Shown here piece after piece: positions 25,402 to 33,898 of a DNA stretch of 53,527 nucleotides. Each line of letters opens with the position of its first letter. Within the stretch, counting starts at the first letter, position 1. Source of the stretch: JACZST01 sp964195155 (lineage in GTDB: Bacteria > Actinomycetota > Acidimicrobiia > Spongiisociales > UBA5794); contig CAXMOP010000033.1 in the NCBI GenBank assembly GCA_964195155.1, positions 1 through 53,527 of the forward strand, given 5' to 3'. The notes under the pieces are model-generated. The model was not told where the DNA came from, did no database searches, and saw only the letters and a list, made by a program, of their open reading frames with translations. Position numbers and translations under genes: made by a program.

Positions 25402-27075
25402 ATGGACCTGGTTGAGACCATTCGAGCGTCGGTGATCGGCTCGGACTATGCCGTACCGGGGCCGTTCGGGTCTCGCCGCGTCACCTACGCCGACTACACC
25501 GCCTCCGGGCGGTCTCTGACGTTCATCGAGGACTACATCCGCCACGTCGTCCTGCCGCTGTATGCCAATACCCATACCGAATCGTCCGGAACAGGGCTAC
25601 AAACCACGCGCCTGCGGGAGGACGCCCGCCGGCTGATCAAGGACGCGGTCAACGCCGGTGACGAGTATGTCGTCCTGTTCACCGGCTCCGGTGCCACCGG
25701 CGCCGTGGCCCACCTCATCGGTGCGCTCGGTCTGAGCATCCCATCCCGGCTCGAGGACGAGTACGGATTGTCGTCGATGATCCCCGCGGAGCAACGGCCG
25801 GTCGTCTTCGTCGGCCCGTTCGAGCACCATTCAAACGAACTCCCTTGGCGAGAGTCCATCGCCGATGTGGTGAGGATCGACGAGGACGAGGACGGCCACA
25901 TCGACCTCGCCCAGCTCGCCGCCGAACTGGCCACCTACGCCGATCGGCGCCTCAAGATCGGGAGCTTCTCTGCGGCGTCGAACGTCACGGGGATCATCTC
26001 CAACACTGCCGATATCGCAAGGCTCCTCCACGACAACGGTGCGCTGTCGTTTTGGGACTTTGCGGCCGCTGCGCCGTACGTGGCGATGGACATGTCGCCG
26101 GCCGATGATCCCCAGGCCTACCAGGATGCCGTTTTCATCTCGCCCCACAAACTGATCGGAGGGCCGGGCACGCCCGGCCTGCTCGTGGCACGCCGCGAGC
26201 TATTCGCCAATCGCGTCCCGGTCGTTCCGGGTGGAGGCACGGTGAGCTTCGTGAACCCGACCGAACACCGCTATATCGACGACATCGAGCATCGCGAGGA
26301 GGGGGGTACCCCGAACATCGTGGGCTCGATCCGCGCCGGGTTGGCGTTCCAACTGAAGCAACAGGTTGGGACCGAGCGCATCCGCGCCCTCGAGGAGGAC
26401 TTCATCGAGCGAGCCATCGCGTCGTGGAGCGCCGATCCGAACATCCTGATTCTTGGCAACCATGAGGCCGATCGGCTTTCGATCGTGTCGTTCGTTGTCC
26501 GCCACGGGGACCGCTACCTGCACCACAATTTCATCGTGGCGCTGCTGAACGACCTCTTTGGTATTCAGTCACGCGGCGGCTGCTCGTGTGCCGGCCCTTA
26601 CGGGCATCGCCTGCTCGGCATCGACATCGATACCTCGCTCGAATTCGAGCGGGAGATCTCCAAGGGCTGCGAGCTGATCAAGCCGGGGTGGGTTCGGGTC
26701 AGCTTCAACTACTTCATCACAGAAGCAGTGTTCCAGTTCATCGTCGATGCCGTTCACGCGGTCGCCAACGACGGGTGGCGCCTCCTCCCGAGCTACCGGT
26801 ACGACATGGACTCGGGTCTTTGGGAGCACCGCGATGGGCGCGGCGATCCTCCGCTGAGCCTGTCCGAGATCGACTACGACGGCGGCGCCATGCACTACAC
26901 CGTCCAGCCACACCACGATGCCGACTCGGTGCTCGCCGACTACCTCGAAGAAGCGAAGGAGATCTTTGCCGAATCCCACAGCGGCGACGACCTGAGCCCG
27001 CCGGACGTCTCGATCGAGTTCGAGTCGCTTCGGTGGTTCCCCTTGCCCCACGAGATCGAGGTTCTCAACCGGTGA
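25402..27075 (+). CDS. Class V aminotransferase / cysteine desulfurase-like PLP protein
   Basis: A 557-residue fold-type I PLP enzyme. FTGSGATGAVAHLIGAL binds the cofactor phosphate, FWDFAAAAPY carries the pyridine-nitrogen Asp, and ISPHKLIGGPGTPG contains the Schiff-base lysine. RGGCSCAGPYG near residue 395 supplies cysteines like the desulfurase loop. At 557 residues it is about 150 longer than SufS/IscS, with an extra C-terminal region. Substrate not determined: a desulfurase, lyase or aminotransferase role is possible. The stop overlaps the next gene (GTGA). Confidence 0.85.
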   Translation: MDLVETIRASVIGSDYAVPGPFGSRRVTYADYTASGRSLTFIEDYIRHVVLPLYANTHTESSGTGLQTTRLREDARRLIKDAVNAGDEYVVLFTGSGATGAVAHLIGALGLSIPSRLEDEYGLSSMIPAEQRPVVFVGPFEHHSNELPWRESIADVVRIDEDEDGHIDLAQLAAELATYADRRLKIGSFSAASNVTGIISNTADIARLLHDNGALSFWDFAAAAPYVAMDMSPADDPQAYQDAVFISPHKLIGGPGTPGLLVARRELFANRVPVVPGGGTVSFVNPTEHRYIDDIEHREEGGTPNIVGSIRAGLAFQLKQQVGTERIRALEEDFIERAIASWSADPNILILGNHEADRLSIVSFVVRHGDRYLHHNFIVALLNDLFGIQSRGGCSCAGPYGHRLLGIDIDTSLEFEREISKGCELIKPGWVRVSFNYFITEAVFQFIVDAVHAVANDGWRLLPSYRYDMDSGLWEHRDGRGDPPLSLSEIDYDGGAMHYTVQPHHDADSVLADYLEEAKEIFAESHSGDDLSPPDVSIEFESLRWFPLPHEIEVLNR

Positions 27076-27962
27076 CGACCAAGCAACCCGACTGGTTCCG
27101 GAAGGCAATCGCGGCCCCGTACGAGAGTGGATCCGTTGCGGTCAAAGGAACCGACATCCACTATCTCGAGTGGGGCCAGCGCGGGCTCCCCGGCCTCGTC
27201 TTCGTGCACGGCGGTGCCGCCCACGCCCACTGGTGGTCGTATCTGGCACCGTTTTTCGCACATCGGTGGCACACCGTCGCTCTCGATCTCTCCGGTCACG
27301 GCGACAGCGGGAGACGGTCCGATTACAGCCACGAGTTGTGGGCGCACGAAGTGCTGTCGGTCGCTGAGGATGTTCGTTTCTCCGGACCGCCGGTTGTCGT
27401 CGGGCACTCACTTGGCGGTGTAGTGACGATCGAGACCGCGGCCTCTCATGGTGAGCGAATCGCCGGCGCCGTCGTCGTGGACAGCCCGGTCAGGGGCCCG
27501 GACCCAGAATCGCGCGAGGGTGCGTCGGGGGACAGCCCGTTCCGCAAGCCCGGCGTGTACGAAGATAAGCAGACCGCCGTCGATCATTTCCGGCTGATCC
27601 CGGAACAGCCGGCGACCAACCAATTCATCCTCGACTACATCGCCAACCACTCGCTGATCCAGACCGACGCCGGTTGGACGTGGAAGTTCGACCCGCGGGT
27701 GTTCGAGAAGACGCTCGTCTCGCTTCACGACGAGCTGGCATCGGTGAAAGGCCGCATCGCATTACTCCGTGGCGAGCACAGTGTCATCGTGCCCGACGAC
27801 GTCGCCGAGTACATGTACGACCTCATGGATCGAAACGCCCCGGTCGCGTCCATACCGGATGCCTATCACCACCTCATGGTCGACCAGCCGCTCGCCTTTG
27901 TCGCCGCGCTTCGCACGCTCCTGGCCGATTGGGAACATTCGGTCCCGCGCGCACGGCTGTAG
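27072..27962 (+). CDS. Alpha/beta hydrolase
   Basis: A 296-residue alpha/beta-hydrolase fold protein. The oxyanion-hole motif is VFVHGGAAHAHWW, the nucleophile elbow VVGHSLGGV and the catalytic His in DAYHHLMVDQP. VALDLSGHGDSGRR is the usual strand-4 loop. Probably an esterase, epoxide hydrolase or C-C hydrolase; substrate unknown. The GTG start overlaps the TGA of the preceding PLP enzyme, implying coupled translation. Confidence 0.87.
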   Translation: MTTKQPDWFRKAIAAPYESGSVAVKGTDIHYLEWGQRGLPGLVFVHGGAAHAHWWSYLAPFFAHRWHTVALDLSGHGDSGRRSDYSHELWAHEVLSVAEDVRFSGPPVVVGHSLGGVVTIETAASHGERIAGAVVVDSPVRGPDPESREGASGDSPFRKPGVYEDKQTAVDHFRLIPEQPATNQFILDYIANHSLIQTDAGWTWKFDPRVFEKTLVSLHDELASVKGRIALLRGEHSVIVPDDVAEYMYDLMDRNAPVASIPDAYHHLMVDQPLAFVAALRTLLADWEHSVPRARL

Positions 27963-28012
27963 AAAGCCAAATGATCGACCGATAAACCAGACGAACCGGG
28001 AAAGGGCTTGCT

Positions 28013-28699
28013 GTGCGCCCCACCGCACCTTCAAAACTGAACCTCGAACAGGCCTATGAGGCCGCCTATCTGTGGCTGTTCCATATCGACCAGGCTCCTA
28101 CCAACGTCGTCGAGAAGCCCCCCGAGATGGTCGAGTTGTATTCTGAGGAACTGGTCATCTGGGTCCGGGCAGGGGCCGAGGTGACACAACGGGCAATCAT
28201 CGCGTTCCTGCAGCTCGATGACGAACGCAAGAAGGTCATCATCTCCGCCACCGGCTACAGCCCCGGGGCGATCAGCGTCAGCGAAACACAGGGCCTGGCA
28301 CTCTTCACGATGGGAGCAGACGGCTCGGTACATGCCGAAACCGGGCACGCCGTCATGATGATGCCGCTCGAGACGCCACCCGCACCCTTCGCGATCCCGC
28401 CGGAAGAGGAAGAGGTCGTGACGTCGGCCTCCTGGGGGACAACGAAGTTCGACAGCGACGTCTGGGTGGACTGTCCCGAGTGCGGGACCAACCAGCACGT
28501 CTCGCTCAAGTCGTGCCGCGTCTGTGGAACGAGACTCGTCGTCGAACCGGTCATACCGGTTACGGGGCCAAAGTATGAGTGCCGCGTGTGTGGCTCTCAC
28601 GACATCGAGGTCCTGACCGGCCTGCCGCCTACCCCGGAGCCAGATGAGGCTGCGAAGACCGACCCAAAGGACAACGACAAGTTCGACAGCAGGCGATAA
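28013..28699 (+). CDS. Zinc-ribbon protein with Mrr-like N-terminal domain
   Basis: A 228-residue protein. Residues 1-115 (LNLEQAYEAAYLWLFHIDQAP, AIIAFLQLDDERKKVIISATGYSPGAI, GLALFTMGADGSV) resemble the core of Mrr/restriction-endonuclease-like proteins, but I cannot point to an intact nuclease triad, so catalysis is doubtful. Residues about 150-205 hold zinc-ribbon cysteine pairs (CPECG, CRVCG, then CRVCG). The acidic tail is disordered. GTG start. Function unknown; DNA or RNA binding is an inference. Confidence 0.68.
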   Translation: MRPTAPSKLNLEQAYEAAYLWLFHIDQAPTNVVEKPPEMVELYSEELVIWVRAGAEVTQRAIIAFLQLDDERKKVIISATGYSPGAISVSETQGLALFTMGADGSVHAETGHAVMMMPLETPPAPFAIPPEEEEVVTSASWGTTKFDSDVWVDCPECGTNQHVSLKSCRVCGTRLVVEPVIPVTGPKYECRVCGSHDIEVLTGLPPTPEPDEAAKTDPKDNDKFDSRR

Positions 28700-28774
28700 C
28701 GGCGCACACCGATCGGTCCCGGTCGTCTCGAAGCGGGCAGTCACTACGCGAAGATACGAGCACGAAAGTCGGGC

Positions 28775-28800
28775 CTGCGACTCGCGACTCGGGACTCGGA
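28775..28800. repeat. GACTCGC heptamer cluster, second site
   Basis: Consecutive GACTCGC/GACTCGG units, the same word that builds the repeat at 921-1022. It lies in the gap before the acyltransferase gene. Confidence 0.7.
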
Positions 28801-28832
28801 ATCCGCCGCTGCGAGCAGCGGTTGGTCGTCTC

Positions 28833-29726
28833 ATGACCCGGCTCGCCGTCCCCTTTGCCGGCAAACGCGTGGAGGCCGTCGACACCTCCTCGTGGCTCCG
28901 GCTGACCACGGCGGGAGCCGTGTTGTTCGGCCCGGCGAGAATGGCATTGATCAAGGCCGCCCGCAGTGGCGACCGCGGTCGGCTCCACCGGATGGAACGG
29001 ACGTGGGCGATGGCGGCCTCGAGGGCGCTGGGGCTGCACGTATCGGCTCGAGGACTCGACAACGTCGACCCAGCCGAGCAGTATCTCGTGGCACCGTTGC
29101 ACGAGAGCTTCGTCGACGCGTTGTGTGTCCTCGGACTCCCGCTGGATCTGGCTTTTGCGGCGAGAGATGAGCTGTTCGACTGGCCGACCCTCGGCAAATA
29201 TCTGCAGGCCGCCGGTCAGGCCAATATCCCCACCAACCACGGGCCGGCTGCATATCGGGCAATCCGGCGCGGCGCCGAGAGAGCCTTCGATGCCGGCGAG
29301 AGCTTCGTTGTCTTCCCACAAGGCACGATCCTCGGCATCGAAACCTCCTTCCGACCGGGCGCGTTCAGGGTGGCAGAGCAGCTTGGCCGGCCCGTGCTTC
29401 CGATCGCCGTCAGCGGAACCCACCGGGTTTGGGAGCATCCGTTCGGACCAACCGTGCGTAGGGGCGTGCATGTCAGCTTCGACGTGCTCGAACCGGTAGC
29501 ACCGACCGACATCGCCGATAGGAGCCGACAGGTCGAGCGCGCCATCAAGCAGCGGGCCTTGAAATCAACAAACGAGCCCCGTCGCTTCGATCCCGACCGT
29601 GATGGCTGGTGGGATGGGTATCCCTACGAGATCGATCCCGACTTCCCAGAGCTTGCCGAGCGAGTTGCGCGCCACCGGGCCGGTCTCCTCCCCCGAGGCG
29701 CTGCCGGACGGACGCCCCCATCGTGA
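28833..29726 (+). CDS. PlsC-like acyltransferase
   Basis: A 297-residue 1-acylglycerol-3-phosphate acyltransferase family protein, which transfers acyl groups onto lysophospholipids or related acceptors at the membrane. The HX4D catalytic motif is HESFVD (about residue 90); FPQGT (about 167) is the acceptor-binding FPEGT motif with Glu replaced by Gln, followed by FRPGAFRVAEQLGRPVLPIAVSGTHRV. The C-terminal 60 residues are polar. ATG at 28833 is chosen because upstream sequence in the frame covers the heptamer repeat. Confidence 0.83.
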   Translation: MTRLAVPFAGKRVEAVDTSSWLRLTTAGAVLFGPARMALIKAARSGDRGRLHRMERTWAMAASRALGLHVSARGLDNVDPAEQYLVAPLHESFVDALCVLGLPLDLAFAARDELFDWPTLGKYLQAAGQANIPTNHGPAAYRAIRRGAERAFDAGESFVVFPQGTILGIETSFRPGAFRVAEQLGRPVLPIAVSGTHRVWEHPFGPTVRRGVHVSFDVLEPVAPTDIADRSRQVERAIKQRALKSTNEPRRFDPDRDGWWDGYPYEIDPDFPELAERVARHRAGLLPRGAAGRTPPS

Positions 29727-29799
29727 CAAAAAGGCATCCCCGGGCTCAGGTCAGCGCACATGGGGGAATCGAACCCTGGATTCGCTGCCTCCTCCACGA

Positions 29800-30381
29800 T
29801 CATCGGGCCCTGGAGGGCTTCTTGCGGCGGGCGCGCTTCGCCTCGTATGCGTCCATTCCGCTCACTTTGAACGCAGCACCCGCCGACTCGAGTTCGGCGG
29901 TCAGGGATTCAATGAATTTCTGGGGCAAGGCGGCGAAGCCGCTCAACGGCACAAGCTCGCCGCGGGCGAGGCGAGCGAGCTGGTCACTGTCCACGGGGAT
30001 CGGTGGTGCGGCGGCCAGGGGGTTCTCCGGATCCGGCTCCTCGTCGAGGGTGGTCACGACGCCTGGCCCGACGTCGCGGAGCGACAGCCTGACGTACCAG
30101 GGCAGCACCGTTGCACTCTCGTCGAAGTCGACCGAGATCTCGCGGATGGCGGTGAATGGGATTCTGAAGGCCCAATCGCGGAGCGGGCCACCGGCCACAA
30201 CGAAGAGTGCATCATCCGAAAGCAACCAGAACAGCACGAAGCCCTCCCGGTCGCGGCGATCAAGACCCGCCGCCGACCGGTCAACCGTCTCGCCTCCCAC
30301 GAGCAACGGCTTGACCTTGGCTCGCGCCTCAGTGCGGCCAAGCTCTAGAACCTTCTGCTTGAACGCTTCGAGCAGTGCCAT
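29800..30381 (-). CDS. Hypothetical protein
   Basis: A 193-residue soluble protein of unknown family. It has a helical, basic N-terminus (MALLEAFKQKVLELGRTEARAKV), a beta-rich middle (REGFVLFWLLSDDALFVVAGGPLRDWAFRIPF) that resembles a PH-like barrel, and a Lys/Arg-rich tail (KRARRKKPSRAR). The upstream 69 codons of the same frame are antisense to the CPBP gene and are left out. Divergent from that gene by 50 bp. Confidence 0.66.
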   Translation of the reverse strand: MALLEAFKQKVLELGRTEARAKVKPLLVGGETVDRSAAGLDRRDREGFVLFWLLSDDALFVVAGGPLRDWAFRIPFTAIREISVDFDESATVLPWYVRLSLRDVGPGVVTTLDEEPDPENPLAAAPPIPVDSDQLARLARGELVPLSGFAALPQKFIESLTAELESAGAAFKVSGMDAYEAKRARRKKPSRAR

Positions 30382-30431
30382 GACCTCAGGGTAGCGAGTT
30401 GGATTCCGGGCCTCCGGTAGGGTGCCGGCGG

Positions 30432-31271
30432 ATGTCGAACGAACCCGCAGCGCGTCCACCGGCCGGCCAGCCCCCAGCCCTCGTTCCAAGGGATCCACGG
30501 AACTCCTGGACCCTCGATGACTGGGATCGGATGTGGCGCCGATCGAGATGGCTGCAACGGCCACCGAACCCGCACCTGATCCATGCATGGCACATTCTGG
30601 GGATCGTTGCCTTGACCGGCTACGCCAACGTGGTTGCCAATCGCTTCCTCGACTCGTTCTGGTATATCCCGTTCAACCTGGCCATCGTCGGTGTGGCAAT
30701 TGCCATCGCTCGCCATGCCGGCGTCACCTGGGTCGACATGGGTATGTGGCCGGAGCGATTCGGCAAAGGGCTGAAGATCGGCGGGGTGGTGATGGCGATC
30801 ATTGGCGCTGGTGTTCTGATCGGCGTTGCCCTGCCGGTCACCAGGGAGTTCTTTCACGACGATCGCGTCATCGACGCGTCGACGTGGCTGGTGCTGTTCA
30901 ACGCTCTGATCCGAATTCCGATCGCAACGGCCTTCTACGAAGAGATGCTGTTTCGCGGCGTGCTGTTCGGCATGTTCGCTCGAAAGTGGCCGCCGCTGTG
31001 GGCGGGGCTGGCGTCGTCGCTGCTGTTCGGGCTGTGGCACATCCTTCCGACCATCGAGACCCTGGACACGAACCCGGCCGGCGACTTGTTCAACGGTGTC
31101 GCCGGTTTGGTCGTCGCCGCCCTCGGGGCGGTCGTCGGCACCGCCATCGTCGGCCTCGGGTTCCTATGGCTCCGACTCAGAGCGAACAGCACGATCGCCC
31201 CCATCCTGGCCCATATCGCAACGAATTCATTTGCGCTCCTCGCCGCCCTCTTCGTGGTGCGCGCGTTGTAG
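30432..31271 (+). CDS. CPBP-family intramembrane metalloprotease
   Basis: A 279-residue membrane protein with about seven hydrophobic segments. The CPBP (Abi/Rce1-like) signatures are YEEMLFRGVLFG (paired Glu and Arg), FGLWHILP (metal-binding His) and AHIATNSFAL (final His/Asn). Such proteases cleave prenylated or membrane proteins, or mature peptides. ATG at 30432 follows a GGCGG site; about 50 residues precede the first helix. Confidence 0.87.
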   Translation: MSNEPAARPPAGQPPALVPRDPRNSWTLDDWDRMWRRSRWLQRPPNPHLIHAWHILGIVALTGYANVVANRFLDSFWYIPFNLAIVGVAIAIARHAGVTWVDMGMWPERFGKGLKIGGVVMAIIGAGVLIGVALPVTREFFHDDRVIDASTWLVLFNALIRIPIATAFYEEMLFRGVLFGMFARKWPPLWAGLASSLLFGLWHILPTIETLDTNPAGDLFNGVAGLVVAALGAVVGTAIVGLGFLWLRLRANSTIAPILAHIATNSFALLAALFVVRAL

Positions 31272-31889
31272 CCAAGGAGAGGCGGTGCAGGGTTCGTCTC
31301 CTCCCCTGTTGTGTTGGGGGACGTGGTAGCCGACCATCGGGACTGACGCCTCTTTGCCTCACCCCTCAGCGGGAGGTGCCGAGCGAAGCGAGGCGGAGGG
31401 GGTCAAGGCGTTGTAGCTCCCACGGCTCGCCCCCTCCCCGCCTCTTTTTGCCTACCCCCTCAGGGGGAGCTGCCGAGCGCAGCGAGGCTTCTTTCTTTGC
31501 CTCCCCCTCAGGGGGAGGCAACCGAGCGCAGCGAGGCGGAGGGGGTCAAAGCGTATTCGCGACCACGGCTTGACCCCCCTCCCCGCCTGGCGGCGGGACT
31601 CCCCCCTGCGGGGGGAGCAAAGAGAAGGCCGCGGCGTTGAGAGCGAGATCGTCGCACTATCGCGAAATGCGTCCCCCTCAGCGGGAGGTGCCGAGGGCAG
31701 CGAGGCGGAGGGGTCAAAGCGTTGTCGCGACCACGGCTTGACCCACTCCCCGCCTGGCGGCGGGACTCCCCCCTGCGGGGGGGCAAAAGAGAAGTCGACA
31801 CCATGCGTCGCAGATCACGAAACAGGACATCTTGCGGAAGCAGACGCGCCGGAGGGACGCCGCAGCGTTCCTCACAGCACGTTTTCTGA
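31272..31889. repeat. Block of G/C-rich palindromic repeats (four copies)
   Basis: Four copies, complete or partial, of one repeat lie at about 31352-31444, 31446-31490, 31495-31627 and 31671-31792. The full unit runs: a CCTCCCCCTCAGGGGGAGG hairpin; GCCGAGCGCAGCGAGGCGGA; GGGGGTCAA paired with TTGACCCCC across a loop; then ACTCCCCCCTGCGGGGGGAG and GCAAAGAG. Further copies are at 10707-10795 and 53288-53527. No credible gene is seen in this stretch: frames through it are G/C-repeat translations without ribosome sites. Confidence 0.88.
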
Positions 31890-31974
31890 TCGGCGTAACC
31901 GTTGTAAGTATACGTTGTAAGGGTACATTGTAAGCGTATGGCGTAAGTTACTGTATACGCCGTAAGTTCGTCAA
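31890..31974 (-). promoter_or_regulatory. Orphan TetR-type promoter with 13-bp operator array
   Basis: GTAAG cores at 31904, 31917, 31930 and 31943 are exactly 13 bp apart, with a fifth at 31962. Read on the minus strand, TTGACGAACTTACG begins the array (-35 at 31974-31969) and TAACTT lies 18 bp on as a possible -10. The 15-mer CTTGACGAACTTACG is shared with the promoter array at 32753-32816, so this is an inverted duplicate of it. It points toward the repeat block, where no gene is present. Confidence 0.7.
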
Positions 31975-32014
31975 GCGAAAGTGTGGTCCCGACCAATCTC
32001 GACCGGAGTTTGAG

Positions 32015-32686
32015 TCAGGCGGTGGGGTGGAGGTGCTCGAGGCCGTCGAGGATCAGATCGAGCCCGAACTCGAAGTCGTTCTCGTCGTAATCGGCCGACT
32101 CGATGTGGTGGTTGATGTGCTCGACGAGATAGGGATAGTCGTCGACCGGGATTCCCAGGAGGAACTGGGCGGCGAGATCGGGGAGGTCCTCGGCCTCGAT
32201 GGGGAAGTTGATCTGTTGGATGGTGAAGCCCACGACGTAGATGTCGAGGACGTGAAAGGCGTGGTGGGTCATCACCACCGAGAAACCCGCTTGCCGAAGC
32301 GTTCCGAGGATCGAGTCCATATATCGCAACCTGGCGGGACCGACTGCGTCGGGCCCCGTCAACTGGAGGCCGGCTGCCCAGGTGTGGCGCAACAGCACTT
32401 CGCGGGCCGAGATCGCCGTCTGTCGCAGGGCCGCCTTCCAGTCGTCCTGGCGGGGGGGCAACTCGTACTCGCTCACCACGAGATCTTGGATGCCGTCGAG
32501 AATGTCGTCCTTGTTCGCCACATGGTTATACAGAGACATCGCCTCGACCCCCAGTTCCTCGCCGAGCTTGCGCATGGTGAGGGAATCGATCCCGTTGGCA
32601 TCGGCGAGGTCGATGGCGGCGCGTAGCACCCGCTCCCTGGTCAGGGGAATGCGGGGCTCGGCGGTCCGGTCGGTTTGGGTGGCCAT
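32015..32686 (-). CDS. TetR/AcrR-family repressor
   Basis: A 223-residue regulator. The N-terminal helix-turn-helix is TRERVLRAAIDLADANGIDSLTMRKLGEELGVEAMSLYNHVANKDDIL (about 18-65), and the C-terminal ligand domain is of the tetracycline-repressor C-terminal type. Start: GAGGAGG lies 6 nt before the ATG at 32686, so that is preferred over an ATG seven codons upstream. It sits between two inverted arrays of 13-bp repeats and divergent from two MDR oxidoreductases, which it most likely represses along with itself. Ligand unknown. Confidence 0.9.
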   Translation of the reverse strand: MATQTDRTAEPRIPLTRERVLRAAIDLADANGIDSLTMRKLGEELGVEAMSLYNHVANKDDILDGIQDLVVSEYELPPRQDDWKAALRQTAISAREVLLRHTWAAGLQLTGPDAVGPARLRYMDSILGTLRQAGFSVVMTHHAFHVLDIYVVGFTIQQINFPIEAEDLPDLAAQFLLGIPVDDYPYLVEHINHHIESADYDENDFEFGLDLILDGLEHLHPTA

Positions 32687-32709
32687 CTGCATCCTCCTCG
32701 TGTTCACAC

Positions 32710-32816
32710 TCTAACGTACAAGGTAAGTTTGGGCCAAGGTCTTTGCACCCTCTTGACGAACTTACGTCGTACGTGTAGCTTACACCATACACTTACAGCA
32801 TACGCTTACAATGTAC
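32710..32816 (+). promoter_or_regulatory. Operator array and promoter between tetR and the MDR genes
   Basis: CTTAC cores at 32761, 32779, 32792 and 32805 (spacing 18, 13, 13), each followed by a TAC (CTTACANNRTAC units), plus an inverted GTAAG at 32723 close to the tetR start. TTGACG (32753-32758) and TAGCTT (32776-32781) form a weak promoter toward the oxidoreductases, with the repeats covering the -10 and the start. This is the expected target of the adjacent TetR protein. Confidence 0.72.
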
Positions 32817-32839
32817 ATATGCAATCAAGGAGAGCAACA

Positions 32840-33841
32840 ATGGCCAGCAAGCCAACGGTTCAGGAGACCACGATGAAAGCGATCGTCTACCACCAGTACG
32901 GCACGCCCGATGTGCTCGCGCTCGAAGAGATCGACACGCCGGTTGTGGGAAACAATGAGGTTTTGATCCGAGTCCACGCCTCTTCGGTGAACGCCGGGGA
33001 TTGGCACATGATGACCGGCACCCCCTACATGATTCGCCCGATGGCAGGGCTGCTGAAACCGAAACGCAACATCCCGGGCGGGGATGTCGCCGGACGGGTC
33101 GAGGCGGTCGGCGCCGACGTGACCCAGTTCGCACCGGGCGACGAGGTATTCGGCGAGATCGAGGGTGGGGCATACGCCGAGTACGTCGCGGTCCCCGCAC
33201 ACGATATCGTGCTGAAACCGGCCAACTTGACCTTCCAGGAAGCCGCAGCCGTACCCGTTGCGGGGCTCACCGCCTTGCAGGGCCTTCGTGAGCATGGCCG
33301 GCTTCAATCCGGCCACAAGGTCTTGATCAACGGTGCTTCGGGCGGCGTCGGCACGTTTGCCGTCCAGGTCGCAAAGGCCCTCGGGGCCGAGGTCACCGCC
33401 GTGTGCAGTACAGCGAACGTCGAAATGGTTCGATCGATCGGGGCAGACCACGTCATCGACTACTACCGAGAGGATTTCACGAAAACGGGACGGCGCTACG
33501 ACCTGATGTTCGACGTGGCGGGGAACCGTTCTGTGGCCGACTGCAAGAGCATGTTGGAGCCAGGCGGCACCTACGTCCCCGTCGGCGGGCGGATGGGCCG
33601 GGTGCTCGGGCCGCTTCCTCGCTTGGTCCGAGCAGCGCTCGCCTTCCGGTTCGGGAACCAGCGGCTGGCGTGGTTCGTGGCGCGCATGGACCAGGAGGAC
33701 ATGACGTTCTTGGCAGAGCTTCTCGAGTCCGGACAACTCAAACCCGTCATCGAAAACACCTACTCGCTCACCGAGGCCGCAACGGCTCTGCGCCATGTGG
33801 GCGGCGGGCATGCAAAAGGAAAGAACGTCATCACGGTGTAG
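32840..33841 (+). CDS. MDR-family NAD(P)H-dependent oxidoreductase 1
   Basis: A 333-residue zinc-free medium-chain dehydrogenase/reductase of the quinone oxidoreductase type. The N-terminal GroES-like domain has VNAGDWHMMTGTPY and PGGDVAGRVEAVG; the Rossmann domain has NGASGGVGTFAVQVAKALGA (about 150-170). There are no structural-zinc cysteines. It probably reduces quinones or unsaturated carbonyls. AGGAG lies 7 nt before the ATG. It is the first gene behind the TetR operator array and is followed by a paralogue. Confidence 0.88.
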   Translation: MASKPTVQETTMKAIVYHQYGTPDVLALEEIDTPVVGNNEVLIRVHASSVNAGDWHMMTGTPYMIRPMAGLLKPKRNIPGGDVAGRVEAVGADVTQFAPGDEVFGEIEGGAYAEYVAVPAHDIVLKPANLTFQEAAAVPVAGLTALQGLREHGRLQSGHKVLINGASGGVGTFAVQVAKALGAEVTAVCSTANVEMVRSIGADHVIDYYREDFTKTGRRYDLMFDVAGNRSVADCKSMLEPGGTYVPVGGRMGRVLGPLPRLVRAALAFRFGNQRLAWFVARMDQEDMTFLAELLESGQLKPVIENTYSLTEAATALRHVGGGHAKGKNVITV

Positions 33842-33898
33842 CGCGGCGCAACCGCCGCAACAAGCCGGGCTCGCAACTACGAAGGAAGAGACAGGATC

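Noticed and set aside
29757..29795. GGGTTCGATTCCCCC on the minus strand, like the T-arm of a tRNA or tmRNA
   Set aside because: The T-stem has two mismatches, no acceptor stem or CCA end follows, and no D-arm or anticodon arm is found upstream.
31508..31996. A 162-codon minus-strand frame starting near the orphan TetR promoter
   Set aside because: It runs through the G/C-rich repeats and the operator array itself, has no ribosome site, and encodes low-complexity repeat translation.
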